64,000 bases of DNA from Granulicella sp. L56 (GCF_009765835.1 NZ_LMUS01000006.1:1570438-1634437), one strand, 5' to 3'. Counted from the first letter of the stretch, positions 41,762 to 52,300 are shown. A program made the numbers and translations. Notes: generated from the sequence alone by a model not told the origin.

Positions 41762-41840
41762 GGGTCGAAGACCCGCTCTATATCAGCCTGGGGCAACGCC
41801 CCAGGTAAGGTTCCAGCACAAAACCAAGGGCTGAAAGCCC
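41762..41840. repeat. Family B hairpin cluster, copy 2
   Basis: Hairpins GGGTC/GACCC (41762-41774), CCTGGGGC/GCCCCAGG (41787-41805) and GGGCT/AGCCC (41828-41840). The first stem differs from the copy at 4047-4059 by a paired change (C-G to T-A). It occupies the 299-base divergent gap before the DUF5076 gene, which holds no other feature I can support. Confidence 0.8.
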
Positions 41841-41988
41841 GTCCGATGCTGCGTTCACTTCAGACTCACTACTCTAGCCGAAGAGTTCCTGCGGATGTCT
41901 GGCTGCTTTTGTGGATTACTGCGTCCAAGACACCTTTGCAAAGTTTACTCTTACACACAGACCTACACGGCACAGGAGGAGCATCAAG

Positions 41989-42288
41989 ATGGGATCGGAG
42001 AAAATTCTGAGCGTTCCACCGGCGGCACAGCGCGACAAGGCCTCCTTCGAGGTGCTCCGTGTCTGGATCGCCGAGCAGGGTCAACACGTTAGCATCCGCA
42101 GCGGAGCGTGGGAAGACCCCTTCGCCTGGGGCATCGTCCTCGCCGATCTCGCCCGGCACATCGCTCTCGCCCACGAGCTACAGGGCGAAGCCGTCGATAA
42201 AGACGCCTTCCTCGATCGACTCCTCGAAGGCTTCAACGCCGAGATCGACAACCCAACCGACGAGCCCGAGGGCGAAGTCACCCAGTAG
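41989..42288 (+). CDS. DUF5076 domain protein
   Basis: The protein has 99 residues and is soluble. The pattern LSVPPAAQRDKASFEVLRVWIAEQGQHVSIR, then AWEDPFAWGIVLADLARHIALAYE-like (here ALAHELQGE), fits DUF5076, a small family of unknown role. CAGGAGGAGCATCAAG gives an excellent ribosome site for the ATG at 41989, so the longer frame upstream is not needed. The C-terminus is acidic (NPTDEPEGEVTQ). Its stop codon abuts the msrA stop on the other strand with no spacer. Confidence 0.8.
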   Translation: MGSEKILSVPPAAQRDKASFEVLRVWIAEQGQHVSIRSGAWEDPFAWGIVLADLARHIALAHELQGEAVDKDAFLDRLLEGFNAEIDNPTDEPEGEVTQ

Positions 42289-42990
42289 CTACTCACCCCT
42301 ATACTTCTGAAACAACTCAGGAAAATCCCGCTTCAACGTCTCGATCTTAGGGCGGTCGCAGACCTGAATATAAGGATTGTTCGGATTGTTGGTCGCATAA
42401 TCCTGATGGTAAGACTCCGCATCATAAAACCCCTTCAACGGAACCACCTGCGTCACAACCGGCTTCGAAAAAATATGCGCCGCTTCCAATTGCGCAATAT
42501 AGGCCGTCGCAATCTTCTTCTGCTCGTCGTTCGCATAAAAGATCGCCGACCGGTACGACGTCCCTACATCCGGCCCCTGCCTGTTCAACTGTGTCGGATC
42601 GTGCACCGAGAAGAAGATCTGCAAGAGCTGTCCATACGTCAGCTTCGACGGATCGTAGATCACCTTTACCGATTCCGCGTGTCCGGTCGTCTCCGTCGTC
42701 ACCTGGGCATAGGTAGCCGTCGACGCAGATCCGCCAGCGTACCCGGCAGTCGTCGCCGTCACCCCCTTCACCCGCTGAAACACCGACTGCGTCCCCCAGA
42801 AACATCCGCCCGCAAACACCGCCGTCTCGTGGCCTGATTTAGCAGCCTTCGTCTCATCGACGGCAGGCACGGGAGCTTTCGCCTGAGCATTCACTGGGGT
42901 CATCCGCATCCCCCTCCACGCCACCAGAACCACCGCAACTACCAGCAGCGCCATCCATCCGAACCGCGTCAACATTTTGCCCGTCTGCAT
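42289..42990 (-). CDS. msrA: Peptide methionine sulfoxide reductase MsrA, membrane-anchored
   Basis: The protein has 233 residues and repairs oxidised methionine (S-form). Catalytic Cys63 is in FAGGCFWGTQSVFQ, with VTATTAGYAGG, TGHAESVKVIYDP, SYRSAIFYAND and AESYHQDYATNNPNNPYI all conserved. An N-terminal hydrophobic segment (about 11-26, GWMALLVVAVVLVAWR) predicts a periplasmic, membrane-held enzyme. No MsrB domain or gene is adjacent. A second Cys in IQVCDRPK may act in recycling. Confidence 0.95.
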   Translation of the reverse strand: MQTGKMLTRFGWMALLVVAVVLVAWRGMRMTPVNAQAKAPVPAVDETKAAKSGHETAVFAGGCFWGTQSVFQRVKGVTATTAGYAGGSASTATYAQVTTETTGHAESVKVIYDPSKLTYGQLLQIFFSVHDPTQLNRQGPDVGTSYRSAIFYANDEQKKIATAYIAQLEAAHIFSKPVVTQVVPLKGFYDAESYHQDYATNNPNNPYIQVCDRPKIETLKRDFPELFQKYRGE

Positions 42991-43018
42991 CTCAAACCTC
43001 CACTACATCCCACTCCTG

Positions 43019-45139
43019 TTAATACGCGCTCATACCGGTCACAGATTCATTAAGCTGAGCAGCCGCACTCCGTCGCCGCCCCTGAATCTCAATATATCCA
43101 TGAATCAAACTCACCGCTGCGGGCGTCACTCCAGCAATGCGGCTCGCCTGCCCCAGCGTCTGCGGACGCACCCGCGACAGCACCTGCTTCATCTCCGTCG
43201 ACAACCCGCTCACCGCCGCATAGTCGAACCAGTCGGGAATCAACCGCTTCTCGGCCTTGCGCAGCTTCTCCATCGACCGCCGTTGCTGGTCGAGATAGCC
43301 CGCATACTTGATCTCCGTCTCGACCGTCTTCATCTCATTGCGAACCCACGCAGGCAGCCGCGCCACAGAACCGGGTGCGCGGTCGCCCTGCTGGAGCACC
43401 ACGGAACCGGGTGCCCCATATCTCGATTCTGAGATGTGGGTATCGTGCGCAGCACGACCGTCCTCCTTCAAATTCAACGAAGCACCATCCATCGCCGCAA
43501 CCCAAACAGCAAGCACATCGCCTTCCTTCGCCAAGCGCTCACGAAGCAGCGGAGCAATCTCCTCCACCACAACCTCAGGCCGCTTCAGCAACTGCGCAAA
43601 CGTCTGCCCCGCAACAGCACCATCGCCATCGAGCCGAGCCACCAGCTCAGCAGGCAGCTCACCTGTCTTCACCCGCGCCGTCTCCAGCAGCTTCTCAAAC
43701 CCCACACCGCGCGACTGCTTCGCCTCATAACCAGCCCACGCCTCATCGTCGATCAGCCCCAACCGACGCCCATACGGAGTCAGCCTGCGGTCCGCATTAT
43801 CGATCCGCAGATGCAGCCGAAACTCCGCCCGCGAGGTAAACATCCGGTAAGGCTCGTTCGTTCCCTTACTGATCAGATCGTCGATCAGAATCCCCGTGTA
43901 GCCTTCCGTGCGATCCAGCGTAAAGCCATCCTCACCCCGAACCGCAAGCGCAGCATTAATACCCGCCATCAATCCCTGGCAGGCCGCTTCCTCGTAGCCG
44001 CTCGTCCCGTTGATCTGCCCCGCAAGATACAACCCCTGCATCGACTTCACCCGCAGCGTCCGATCGAGCTCCGTCGGATCAATCGCGTCATACTCAATCG
44101 CGTAGCCGGGCCGCAGCATCTCCGCATTTTCGAGGCCGGGAATCGAGTGCACCATCGCCGCCTGAATCTCCATCGGCAGACTGGTGCTCATGCCGTTGAT
44201 GTAGACCTCGTGCGTATTCAATCCCTCCGGCTCCAGGAAGAACTGGTGCCGCGTCTTATCGGGAAAGCGCACGATCTTGTCCTCAATCGAAGGGCAATAG
44301 CGCGGCCCGATGCCTTCAATCTGCCCCGTATACATCGGCGAACGATGCACATTCTCGCGGATCAGCCGCAGCGTCTCCGGCGTCGTATGCGCGATGTGAC
44401 ACATGATCTGCCGCAGCGGCAGCGAACGCGTGCGAAAGCTGAACGGCGTCGGATCAGCATCGCCCGGCTGCTCCTCAAATTTGGTCCAGTCAATCGTCCG
44501 CCCATCCAACCGAGGCGGCGTCCCTGTCTTCAAACGGCACTCGCGCAGCCCCAGCCGCTTCAGCGCTTCGCCCAGCAAAACACTCGCAGGCTCGCCGCTG
44601 CGACCCGCCGTGTACTGCTGCTCGCCGCAATGAATCAGGCCATTCAGAAATGTTCCGGTCGTCACCACCGTCGCCGCAGCATGAATCACACGCCCATCCC
44701 GCAGCTTCAATCCACGCACCACGCGCTCTGATGAACCTTCTACCTCTTCCACAATCAGGTCCACCACCTCGGCCTGCTTGATGAAGAGATTCCTCTGCCC
44801 CTCCAGCACCTCGCGCATCTTCACGCGATACAGCGCCTTGTCGCACTGCGCTCGCGGAGACCACACCGCAGGGCCACGCGATGTATTCAGCAGACGAAAC
44901 TGAATGCCGCAGGCATCGGCGACCTCGCCCATCACGCCGCCCAGCGCATCCACCTCGCGCACCAGATGCCCCTTGGCAATGCCGCCAATCGCCGGGTTAC
45001 AACTCATCTGAGCAATCAAATCAAGATTCAGCGTAAAGATCGCCGTACGCAGTCCCATGCGCGCCGCAGCCATCGCCGCCTCGCATCCGGCGTGGCCTGC
45101 GCCCACCACGACCACATCGTATTGTTCCGTAAAACTCAC
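43019..45139 (-). CDS. mnmG: tRNA U34 carboxymethylaminomethyl synthesis protein MnmG with an extra insertion
   Basis: The protein has 706 residues; the family is normally 620-650. With MnmE it modifies U34 of certain tRNAs using FAD and folate. The FAD site [20 protein letters not shown], the Cys-rich [27 protein letters not shown], and [19 protein letters not shown] are all intact. Between about residues 536 and 598, in the C-terminal helical MnmE-binding region, it carries about 60 extra residues ([20 protein letters not shown] and flanks) encoded by a structured DNA element. After the insertion the normal sequence resumes at [15 protein letters not shown]. The frame is kept. Confidence 0.94.
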   Translation of the reverse strand: MSFTEQYDVVVVGAGHAGCEAAMAAARMGLRTAIFTLNLDLIAQMSCNPAIGGIAKGHLVREVDALGGVMGEVADACGIQFRLLNTSRGPAVWSPRAQCDKALYRVKMREVLEGQRNLFIKQAEVVDLIVEEVEGSSERVVRGLKLRDGRVIHAAATVVTTGTFLNGLIHCGEQQYTAGRSGEPASVLLGEALKRLGLRECRLKTGTPPRLDGRTIDWTKFEEQPGDADPTPFSFRTRSLPLRQIMCHIAHTTPETLRLIRENVHRSPMYTGQIEGIGPRYCPSIEDKIVRFPDKTRHQFFLEPEGLNTHEVYINGMSTSLPMEIQAAMVHSIPGLENAEMLRPGYAIEYDAIDPTELDRTLRVKSMQGLYLAGQINGTSGYEEAACQGLMAGINAALAVRGEDGFTLDRTEGYTGILIDDLISKGTNEPYRMFTSRAEFRLHLRIDNADRRLTPYGRRLGLIDDEAWAGYEAKQSRGVGFEKLLETARVKTGELPAELVARLDGDGAVAGQTFAQLLKRPEVVVEEIAPLLRERLAKEGDVLAVWVAAMDGASLNLKEDGRAAHDTHISESRYGAPGSVVLQQGDRAPGSVARLPAWVRNEMKTVETEIKYAGYLDQQRRSMEKLRKAEKRLIPDWFDYAAVSGLSTEMKQVLSRVRPQTLGQASRIAGVTPAAVSLIHGYIEIQGRRRSAAAQLNESVTGMSAY
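43363..43440 (-). repeat. Structured element inserted within mnmG
   Basis: Two 16-bp near-identical direct repeats, CCACAGAACCGGGTGC (43363-43378) and CCACGGAACCGGGTGC (43399-43414), are followed by a 10-bp stem CCCATATCTC/GAGATGTGGG (43415-43440) with one T-G pair. It lies in frame and adds Gly/Ala/Pro/Ser-rich residues to MnmG. Confidence 0.7.
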
Positions 45140-45259
45140 ACTTCTATTTTAGGCTTCGCCGTAAAATCCGCGAACTTCGGCATCTCCCCGCCGCAGGTCA
45201 CTCATTCCGCACCCGCCGCATCCCATCGTCAGCTAGACTTATCGCGAACAGGAGCAACT

Positions 45260-45631
45260 ATGACTCCCGACAGCAAACTCATCGGCTTCATCCCCACCCG
45301 CGACGCAGATAGCGCCCTCAGCTTCTATCGAGATCTTCTCGGCCTGCGTTTCGTCAGCGACGACGCCTTCGCCATCGTGCTCGAATCGAACGGCAACATC
45401 GTCCGTCTCGTTCGCATCGAGGAGTTCACGCCTGCCTCTTACACCATTCTCGGCTGGCAGGTCGAAGACATCGAGAGCACCGTAAAAGAGCTGGCCGCCA
45501 AAGGACTCGCCTTCCAGCGCTATTCCTTCCTTCAACAAAGCGAAGACGGCATCTGGACATCGCCCAGCGGGGCCAAAATCGCATGGTTCCACGATCCCGA
45601 CGGCAATACGCTTTCCTTCTCGCAGGATTGA
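45260..45631 (+). CDS. VOC family protein (glyoxalase fold)
   Basis: The protein has 123 residues. LIGFIPTRDADSALSFYRDLLGLRF at the N-terminus and FHDPDGNTLSFSQD at the end are the standard VOC signature, with two beta-alpha-beta repeats; DPDGNTLSF is typical of the glyoxalase superfamily end. ACAGGAGCAACT precedes the ATG at 45260. No metal triad can be assigned with confidence. It is divergent from mnmG and converges on the first TonB-dependent receptor, with an inverted pair of family A repeats between. Confidence 0.9.
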   Translation: MTPDSKLIGFIPTRDADSALSFYRDLLGLRFVSDDAFAIVLESNGNIVRLVRIEEFTPASYTILGWQVEDIESTVKELAAKGLAFQRYSFLQQSEDGIWTSPSGAKIAWFHDPDGNTLSFSQD

Positions 45632-45675
45632 GACGCAATTGTCCCAAAATTTAATTCGTCATCGAAGCGCAAAAC

Positions 45676-45724
45676 CACGTCATCTCGACCGAAGCGAAGC
45701 GTAGTGGAGAGACCTCTGTATTTT
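45676..45724 (+). repeat. Family A structured repeat, copy R8 (short form)
   Basis: CACGTCATCTCGACCGAAGC through GGAGAGACCTCTGTATTTTG. It is paired tail to tail with R9 across 76 bases rich in GTTGC and T. Confidence 0.9.
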
Positions 45725-45800
45725 GTTTTTGTTTTGCTGTTGTCTGTTTTTGATGACCGAGCAGCTTTGCAAATTTGATGGAACAGGCAACGGCAACGGC

Positions 45801-45893
45801 GAAATACAGGGGTCTCTCCACTACGGCGGCAAAGACGCCGCCTCCGGTCGAGATGACGTGCTTTGATAGCTGGCACTTCGGTCGAGATGACGT
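45801..45893 (-). repeat. Family A structured repeat, copy R9 (long form), plus a truncated head
   Basis: R9 (45801-45860) has the centre GGCGGC-GTCTTT-GCCGCC when read on the minus strand, and a GTTGCCGTTGCCTGTTC flank. A head fragment with CGTCATCTCGACCGAAG follows at 45876-45893 in the same orientation. Confidence 0.9.
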
Positions 45894-45911
45894 AGTTCCA
45901 AGTCTTTACCA

Positions 45912-48900
45912 CTAAAACTCCAGCCTTAACCCAAGCTCGACCCGCCGCTCGCCCGACTGCCCCGTCGAAGCCGAAGTAAACGTTCCGAACGGCTGCACGT
46001 TCAACTGCTCCGTAGCCACCGCAGCCACATCCTGGAACATCAACGGAGTCACACCGTTCACCGCCGTCCCCACCAAAAACGCCCGCTGCATAATTCCCGA
46101 ATAATTTACCCGATTCGTCACGTTAAATATCTCCGCCACACCCTTCACTCGAACCTTCTCCGCAGCGCGCAGCGTCCTACTCACGCGTAGATCGAGGTTC
46201 GCCGCATCCGGCAGCCGCAGCGTATTCCGTCCCACCGTAGGCAGATAGACCGCGCCGCCCGAGCCATTGATGCTCTGATGCCCGCCAGCCAACCGCCTGC
46301 CGCCATAGATATTAAAGCTGTACGGCCTCCCACTCCGCTCCGTAAACAACGGAGCCACCGACCACCCACTCCCCGCCACTCGCAGCCACCTCCGTCTACT
46401 CGAAGCCTTCGGCTCCCACACCGCGCTCGCCACCAGCTTATGCGGATAGTTCAACGCCGACAGCCCCTTGTCGTAGCGCAGATCGAACGGATCGAACTGC
46501 CCATTCGTTCGCGGCGTCGCTCCAGCGCTCTCGCCAAAATCAATCGCCTTCGACCACGTCCAACTCGCGCGAAACTCCAACCCGCCCACACTGCGCCGCC
46601 GCGCTTCGATCACCAGAGCGTTATAGCTCGCATTCGCGTCTGAGACCAGGTCCGTCACCGGTCCATAGCTGGCATCGACGCGCTCAGAGTAGACCGGCAC
46701 GGCAAACATCTCGCCATCGCGCACTCCCGGCGCCCCTGTTCCGCCCTGTAGCTGAAACGTCTCCACGCTCGTCGCCGGAGCAATGTTGATGTCCACCGAA
46801 TCCGGCAACTGCCGATCCAGATTCAGCAGATAGCTCGCGCTCCCCACTACACCCACGCCCACCTTGCGCTCCACCGTCAAGCTACCTTGCTGCACCGCAG
46901 GCAGGCGAAAGCCGCGATCGAACACCGTCGCCGAGGTCGTCGTCCCCACCGCCGCCGGAGGCGTCGTCAGGTAAGCGCACGCATAGCCAAAGCCCTGGTT
47001 CGGCACTTGCGGGCAATCCGTTATCGTGGTCGGCGTAATTCTCACATGCGTCGCCGAAGTCGGCAGCGCCGTATTCACCAGCGCACTCCGCACCGTCGCC
47101 CCCGGCAGCCGTCCATAGAACAACCCATACCCCACACGAACCACGCCGCGCCCCTCGCCCAGCGGCTCCCACGCCACTCCTACGCGAGGCCCGACATTAT
47201 TTCTGTCTTCAGGAAAAACGCTGCTCGCTCCACGCAAACCAAACTCAGCATCGAGCGCTATATTCGGCCGCTGCGGAAGCGGCAGCAGCTCATACTCATA
47301 GCGCAGCCCGGCATCGACAGTCAGCCCGCGCCGCACCTGCCAGTGGTCCTGCACATACCCGGCCCACTCCTGCGTATCGAACGTGACCGCAGCCTGCCCA
47401 AAGCTCTGCGTAAACGACGTGAAGCAAAAATAATGCAGTTGCGATCCAATTGTCCTACACTCGCCATTCGGATAGGCATTCACGTTGAAGGTGTAATCGG
47501 TAATCCAATCCACCAGCCCACCGCCAGCCGCGCCGCTGTCATAGTGAAACGCCCCCTCCTGACCGCTCAGCGAATCAATATAGTCATGCACCAGACTCAA
47601 ATCTCCGCCAACCTGCACCTGATGATGCCCACGTACCAGCGTCACCATGTCCGCGAACTGCACTCTCCTCTCATCGGGATACGCCTTGCGCCCCAGCGAA
47701 GAAGGCGTGCCAAACGTCAGCCCATTCGGCCCAATCACCACCTCGGGAGCGTATCCACCCGGCCCCACCGCAGGCTCCTGCGGCAGCGGAGCCGATGCCT
47801 CCTCATACTGAAAGTCCCTGCCCACCGCCAGCCGCAGCTCATTGCTGAACTTCGCGTTCTTCGACCAAAGCCACCGCCCCAGCAGCGAGTCCACCTTCAC
47901 ATAGCTACTCCCCAGACTCGCTCTTCCTCGATCCACCACCGCCGACGATCTCACTCCCCCCGGAGCACTAGACCGCGCCCGATCATACTGCACACTCAGC
48001 CGGTTCTTCGCCGTCGCCTGCCAATCGAGCTTGCCGAAGTTCACCGTCTGGTTCTGCCGCCGCGGCACCATTCCCGTCAGGCTATCCAGATAATCGAGCG
48101 CCGTATTCACCTTCGACGCCGATACCCCACGCCCACCCAATAAGTCCATCTGCCCCAGCGTCAACGCATAGAAGTCCGCATTCTGGGGCGAAGACACCGC
48201 CGGAAAATCGCGCCGCTGTTGATCGAACGCATAAAAATAAAACAGCCGATTGCGCACCGCCGCGCCGCCCACACTTCCGCCAAACTGTTGTCGCAGGTCA
48301 TGCGGCTTCACCACACCACTCGTCACCACGCCATCGGCATAGTGCGTGGCAATTGAAAACGGATTCGCCGCCGCCCATGCACTATCCCGCGCCAGATAAA
48401 AGGCCGACCCATGCAGCGTATCCGTGCCGCTCTTCGACACCGTCGTCACCACGCCGCCCGCCGCGCCTCCATACACAGCCGAGTAGTTCTGCCCGCTCAC
48501 GCGAAACTCCCGCACCGCTTCCTGCGAAAACGTATAGGCCGCGCCTCCACGCCGCGCCACACCGCGCTCGCCCTCCGCTCCTGTTCCTCGCGGCACCGAG
48601 CCAAAGCTCTGATCGTCGCTCACCCCATCGACCGCCGTGCTGTTCTGCGTCACCGCGAGGCCGCGAAAGCTCAACAGCCCCGCCACATCCGCATTCGCCG
48701 CAGGAGTCAGCAACGCAAAGCTCTGCCATCGCCGTCCACGCACCGGCAGCCGCTGAATCTCGCCAGCCGTCACCGTACTCGCCACCGCCGTCGATTCAAC
48801 CGTCGAGCTTCCACTCGCTGTCACCGTCACCGTCGTAGACACACCAGCCACCCGCAGCCGAGCATCCACACCCGTCACTGCGCCCACCTCCACAACGACG

Positions 48901-49187
48901 TCAGCCAGAACCAGCCGCTCAAACCCCGCCGCCTCCACGACCACGCGATACGTCCCCACCGGAACCCGCGCCACCAGAAACTCGCCACCTTTATCCGAAC
49001 CAGCACGCGCTACAAAGCCACTCGCCGCATCTTCCACCTGCACCGAAGCTCCCCGCACCGCAGCCCCGCCTGCGTCCACCACCACCCCGTGCACAACGCC
49101 GTCCACCGCCGTCTGCCCCAAAGCAGCCGTCAGCGCGCCAAGCAACATCAGCGACAAAACAATCGCGCGCAAGCTCTTCCTATCCAA
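45912..49187 (-). CDS. Oar-type TonB-dependent receptor with carboxypeptidase-regulatory-like domain
   Basis: The protein has 1091 residues and lies in the outer membrane. The signal peptide covers about 1-25 (VLSLMLLGALTAALGQ). A CarboxypepD-regulatory-like fold follows (GVVHGVVVDAGGAAVRGASVQVE to about residue 110), then a plug (about 115-260, containing STAVDGVSDDQSFGSV), and a barrel ending RRVELGLRLEF, with a terminal Phe. Such receptors are very abundant in Acidobacteriota and probably take up large glycans or peptides; the substrate is not readable. It is the neighbour and distant paralogue of the 49331-52726 receptor. Confidence 0.92.
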   Translation of the reverse strand: MDRKSLRAIVLSLMLLGALTAALGQTAVDGVVHGVVVDAGGAAVRGASVQVEDAASGFVARAGSDKGGEFLVARVPVGTYRVVVEAAGFERLVLADVVVEVGAVTGVDARLRVAGVSTTVTVTASGSSTVESTAVASTVTAGEIQRLPVRGRRWQSFALLTPAANADVAGLLSFRGLAVTQNSTAVDGVSDDQSFGSVPRGTGAEGERGVARRGGAAYTFSQEAVREFRVSGQNYSAVYGGAAGGVVTTVSKSGTDTLHGSAFYLARDSAWAAANPFSIATHYADGVVTSGVVKPHDLRQQFGGSVGGAAVRNRLFYFYAFDQQRRDFPAVSSPQNADFYALTLGQMDLLGGRGVSASKVNTALDYLDSLTGMVPRRQNQTVNFGKLDWQATAKNRLSVQYDRARSSAPGGVRSSAVVDRGRASLGSSYVKVDSLLGRWLWSKNAKFSNELRLAVGRDFQYEEASAPLPQEPAVGPGGYAPEVVIGPNGLTFGTPSSLGRKAYPDERRVQFADMVTLVRGHHQVQVGGDLSLVHDYIDSLSGQEGAFHYDSGAAGGGLVDWITDYTFNVNAYPNGECRTIGSQLHYFCFTSFTQSFGQAAVTFDTQEWAGYVQDHWQVRRGLTVDAGLRYEYELLPLPQRPNIALDAEFGLRGASSVFPEDRNNVGPRVGVAWEPLGEGRGVVRVGYGLFYGRLPGATVRSALVNTALPTSATHVRITPTTITDCPQVPNQGFGYACAYLTTPPAAVGTTTSATVFDRGFRLPAVQQGSLTVERKVGVGVVGSASYLLNLDRQLPDSVDINIAPATSVETFQLQGGTGAPGVRDGEMFAVPVYSERVDASYGPVTDLVSDANASYNALVIEARRRSVGGLEFRASWTWSKAIDFGESAGATPRTNGQFDPFDLRYDKGLSALNYPHKLVASAVWEPKASSRRRWLRVAGSGWSVAPLFTERSGRPYSFNIYGGRRLAGGHQSINGSGGAVYLPTVGRNTLRLPDAANLDLRVSRTLRAAEKVRVKGVAEIFNVTNRVNYSGIMQRAFLVGTAVNGVTPLMFQDVAAVATEQLNVQPFGTFTSASTGQSGERRVELGLRLEF

Positions 49188-49266
49188 GCTGATTGATTAA
49201 TAGATCAGCCGCAGGGTACCGAACTTCCGCTAAATAAGAAATGCCACCTTCGTTCCACAAAGAAAA

Positions 49267-49294
49267 AGGGGCGGCAGCCGAAGCCACCACCCCT
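49267..49294 (-). terminator. Intrinsic terminator of the second TonB-dependent receptor gene
   Basis: AGGGGCGGCAGC (49267-49278), loop CGAA, GCCACCACCCCT (49283-49294). On the minus strand this gives a 12-bp stem with a TTCG tetraloop followed by a T run, 36 bases past the stop codon at 49331. Confidence 0.85.
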
Positions 49295-49330
49295 AAGACA
49301 ATTAAGACAACGAAGACAATCCGTCTCAAG

Positions 49331-52300
49331 TTAGAACAGGAACCGGAAGCCGATCTGCACCTGTCGCGGCGTATACAGAAAGCCGCTCGAGTTGGAGTTG
49401 TTCGGCGTGCCGAACAGGGCCGTGCTCCCGGTCCCCGACTGGAACGTCGCCGTGGCCGTATTCGCCGTCGCGCCGCTGCCCGATTGCAGTGCATACGCCA
49501 GGCTCTGAACGCTGGTCACGTTCTGATGGTTGTAGAGGTTGAAGAGGTCGAGCCGCAGCTCCGCACGATACCGCTCGGTAAAGGCAAGCTGCTTCTGTAC
49601 CCGAAGGTCCTGCACGATGTCGCGCGGATACTTATAGGTATTGCGCCCGATCATCGGAATGAACGATGTACCGCCCGCTCCGTTCCAACTGCTGTTCAAC
49701 GCTCCAAAAGAGCCATAGCCGCTCAGCGTCGCCGAGTAAGGCAACCCATTCTGCAACTGGAATGCGCTATTCAAGGCCCAGTCATTGGAGACGTATTTCA
49801 ACCAGCCGTCCTGTTGCCGATTGGGGAAGTTGTAAAGCACATAGCCCGCAAGCCGGTTGGGCACGTTGTAGTTGGAGTTCCCATAGTCTTCTTTCAGACC
49901 GCCATAGGGATCGTATTGATTGTTCGTTGTGTTCGTCGTCGTTGCGTTCTGGCTGTAGTCCAGCGCATGCGACCACACATAATTCACATCGAACTGGATC
50001 GAGTGCAGCGACCGGTTCTGGATCTCGGCAACCAGCGCGTTATAGTTCGAGTTGATATTGCTCGCCACCTCGGTGATGCTGGTGAATTTGCTGGCAGCAC
50101 TGCCAAACAGCGCAGTATTGCCATACGAGGTGTACTGCGGAACCACATACGTGGCTCCATTCTGTAGCGGCCCCTTGCCGGTCGCATCGGAGATGGTAAT
50201 CGTCGTCGGTGTCGTCGCCGGGTTCAGATTTCTATCCACGAAGTTCGTCAGCTCTCTGCCCAGCGCTCCAAGGTAGCTCACCGAGAAGACGGTGCCCCGG
50301 CCCATCTGCTGCTGCACCACAAGGTCGAACTCATGCACCATCGGGTTCTGCAGGTTCGAAGCCAGGTAGTACGAGCTTGGCGTTGGTGGCGTAGCGGCTG
50401 CAATGATGTTGGGGAAGATTGGAGCATTTGCAGCAGCGGGCTTGATGCTCGCCGTGAACTGTCCCAGCGGACTGCCGGTGTTCAACAGCACATTCAACAG
50501 GACACCGTTGGTGATGCGGCCAAAGAACATGCCGTATCCGCCACGCAATACCGTCTTGCCGTCGCCGAACGCATCGTAAGCAAAACCGAGCCTTGGGCCG
50601 AAGTTATTGTTATCGCTCGGCGCATTCGTCAGCCCGGTATACGGCACAAAGGTCCCCGATGCCGCCGTCAGCGTCGCATTCGACGAAGCTCCCGGCAGGT
50701 TCTCCTTGTCATAGCGAACGCCGAGCTGCAACGTAAGTCGCGGCTTGATCTTCCAGTTGTCCTGCACAAAGACGCCATAATCGAACGTCGAGATCGCAAA
50801 GACCGGCGGACCAAAGCCCTGTGCGAACGTGCTGTAGCAGGGAGATGTACCTACCGCACTCGTCGTCGCTGTAGCGGCGGCCAACGCAGTACTGTTGCAG
50901 GTAGGCGCACCGTTCTTGCTGGCCAGGTCGGCAAGGAAGTTGCCGGTATAGCCATAGGTGATATAGCCGTTGCTCTCGTAGGTGTTGTTGATCAGGTCGT
51001 AGTTGTGCACCGCGTCCAGACCGATCTTGATGCTGTGGTTGCCGTGGTTCAGATAGAGCGTATCGCCAATCTGCCACTTGCGTTCATCCGGCAGCGCCTT
51101 GCGGTAAGAGTAGTAAGGCGATCCAAGGTAGAACCCGGTTGAAGTCGCAAGCCCGACCTCGGGAACATTGCCGCCCGTACCTACAAGGTTGTTCTTGGTG
51201 AACTCACTGAACGGCTGCTGGCCTTCGTCGTTGAGCTCGCGCCCATATTGATACAGCAGCTCGTTGCTGATGTTCGAGGAGATCAGCGTCGTCCACTTGG
51301 CTACGCCGTAATCCAGCTTCACAAAGTCCGTACCGAACGTATCCACAGCGTAGTTGTTGGTCGCCTGCGTCTGCACGCCGCCCGGCGAATCCCACCGCAG
51401 ACGGTTATAGAGCAGGCTGACATGGTTCCTGTCATTAAGCTGATAGTCCAGCTTCGGCATATTGACTTCCTGGTCGCCCGTGCGCGGCACGCTGCCAAGG
51501 TCGGTCAAGAGATTGCCGAGGCCAGCACCATACGCCGCCGCTCCCGCCGCGTAGCTCGAAAGCTTCTCGCGCGCCGCCAAAGTGCAGGCATAGCTGTCGA
51601 GCGTGTAGTTGGAGAAGTAGTTCGAGTCCGTGGCCTTGGCGCTACCAGTAAGGTATCCCGTTGCCAGATTGCAGGTCGGAGAACCGTTGAGCCCGGTCAG
51701 CGAAGCATCCGGCTGGCTGAAGAACGACGAGGGCGAGTTCGCCTTCGCTGTTCCCGGAAAGTTCCTGTGATGCTGGTCATACGTGTAATACCAGAACAGC
51801 TTGTCCTTGATCAGAGGGCCGCCCGCCGAAAAGCCCCAGATCCTGCGCGAGTCGGTTGGCTTGTACGGTGTCGTCGTGAAGGTATACCCACCCGAAGAGT
51901 TCTGCGTCCCAACCGTGTTCGACGTGTACGGGTTATAGGTGCCCCAGTCGGCCTCGCGGTCGTAGAAGTATGCCTGCCCATGCAGCTTGTTGGTTCCGCT
52001 CTCGGTCACCGAGTTGATGACGCCGCCCGCTGCGCGTCCAAGCTGCGCCGAGTACACGCCGGTGTTCACCTGAAACTCGCGGATCGCCGTCGGAGGGGTC
52101 GAGTACGCCTCACGCGTACGGCCACGCTCTTCGGAGTAGTACGCCTGATTGTCGTCCGCACCATCGATCAGAACATTATTCAAAATCGGGCTGATGCCGC
52201 GAATGCTGACCAGACCAAAGCCATTCGAGTCCGACACCACACCCGGCGTCGTCAGCGCCAGGCTCGACCAGCGAAGATTGTTCACCGGCACATTGTCCAG

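Noticed and set aside
43355-43535. Possible intein in mnmG
   Set aside because: About 60 residues is far too short and no splice motifs (N-terminal Cys/Ser, terminal His-Asn) are present.
44966-45631. Longer version of the VOC gene starting at 44966
   Set aside because: The first 98 codons run antisense through the 5' end of mnmG; the ATG at 45260 has its own ACAGGAGC site and gives the normal family length.
45532-45912. A 126-codon minus-strand frame; similar frames at 13604-13828, 53163-53390 and 28040-28342
   Set aside because: They consist mostly of family A repeat DNA (ISTE, RDDV, GEIQGSLH peptides) and have no independent evidence.
46887-48143. A 418-codon open frame on the plus strand, and similar ones at 51248-52513 and 43436-44731
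   Set aside because: All are antisense to intact large genes (receptors and mnmG) and are dominated by Arg/His/Pro.
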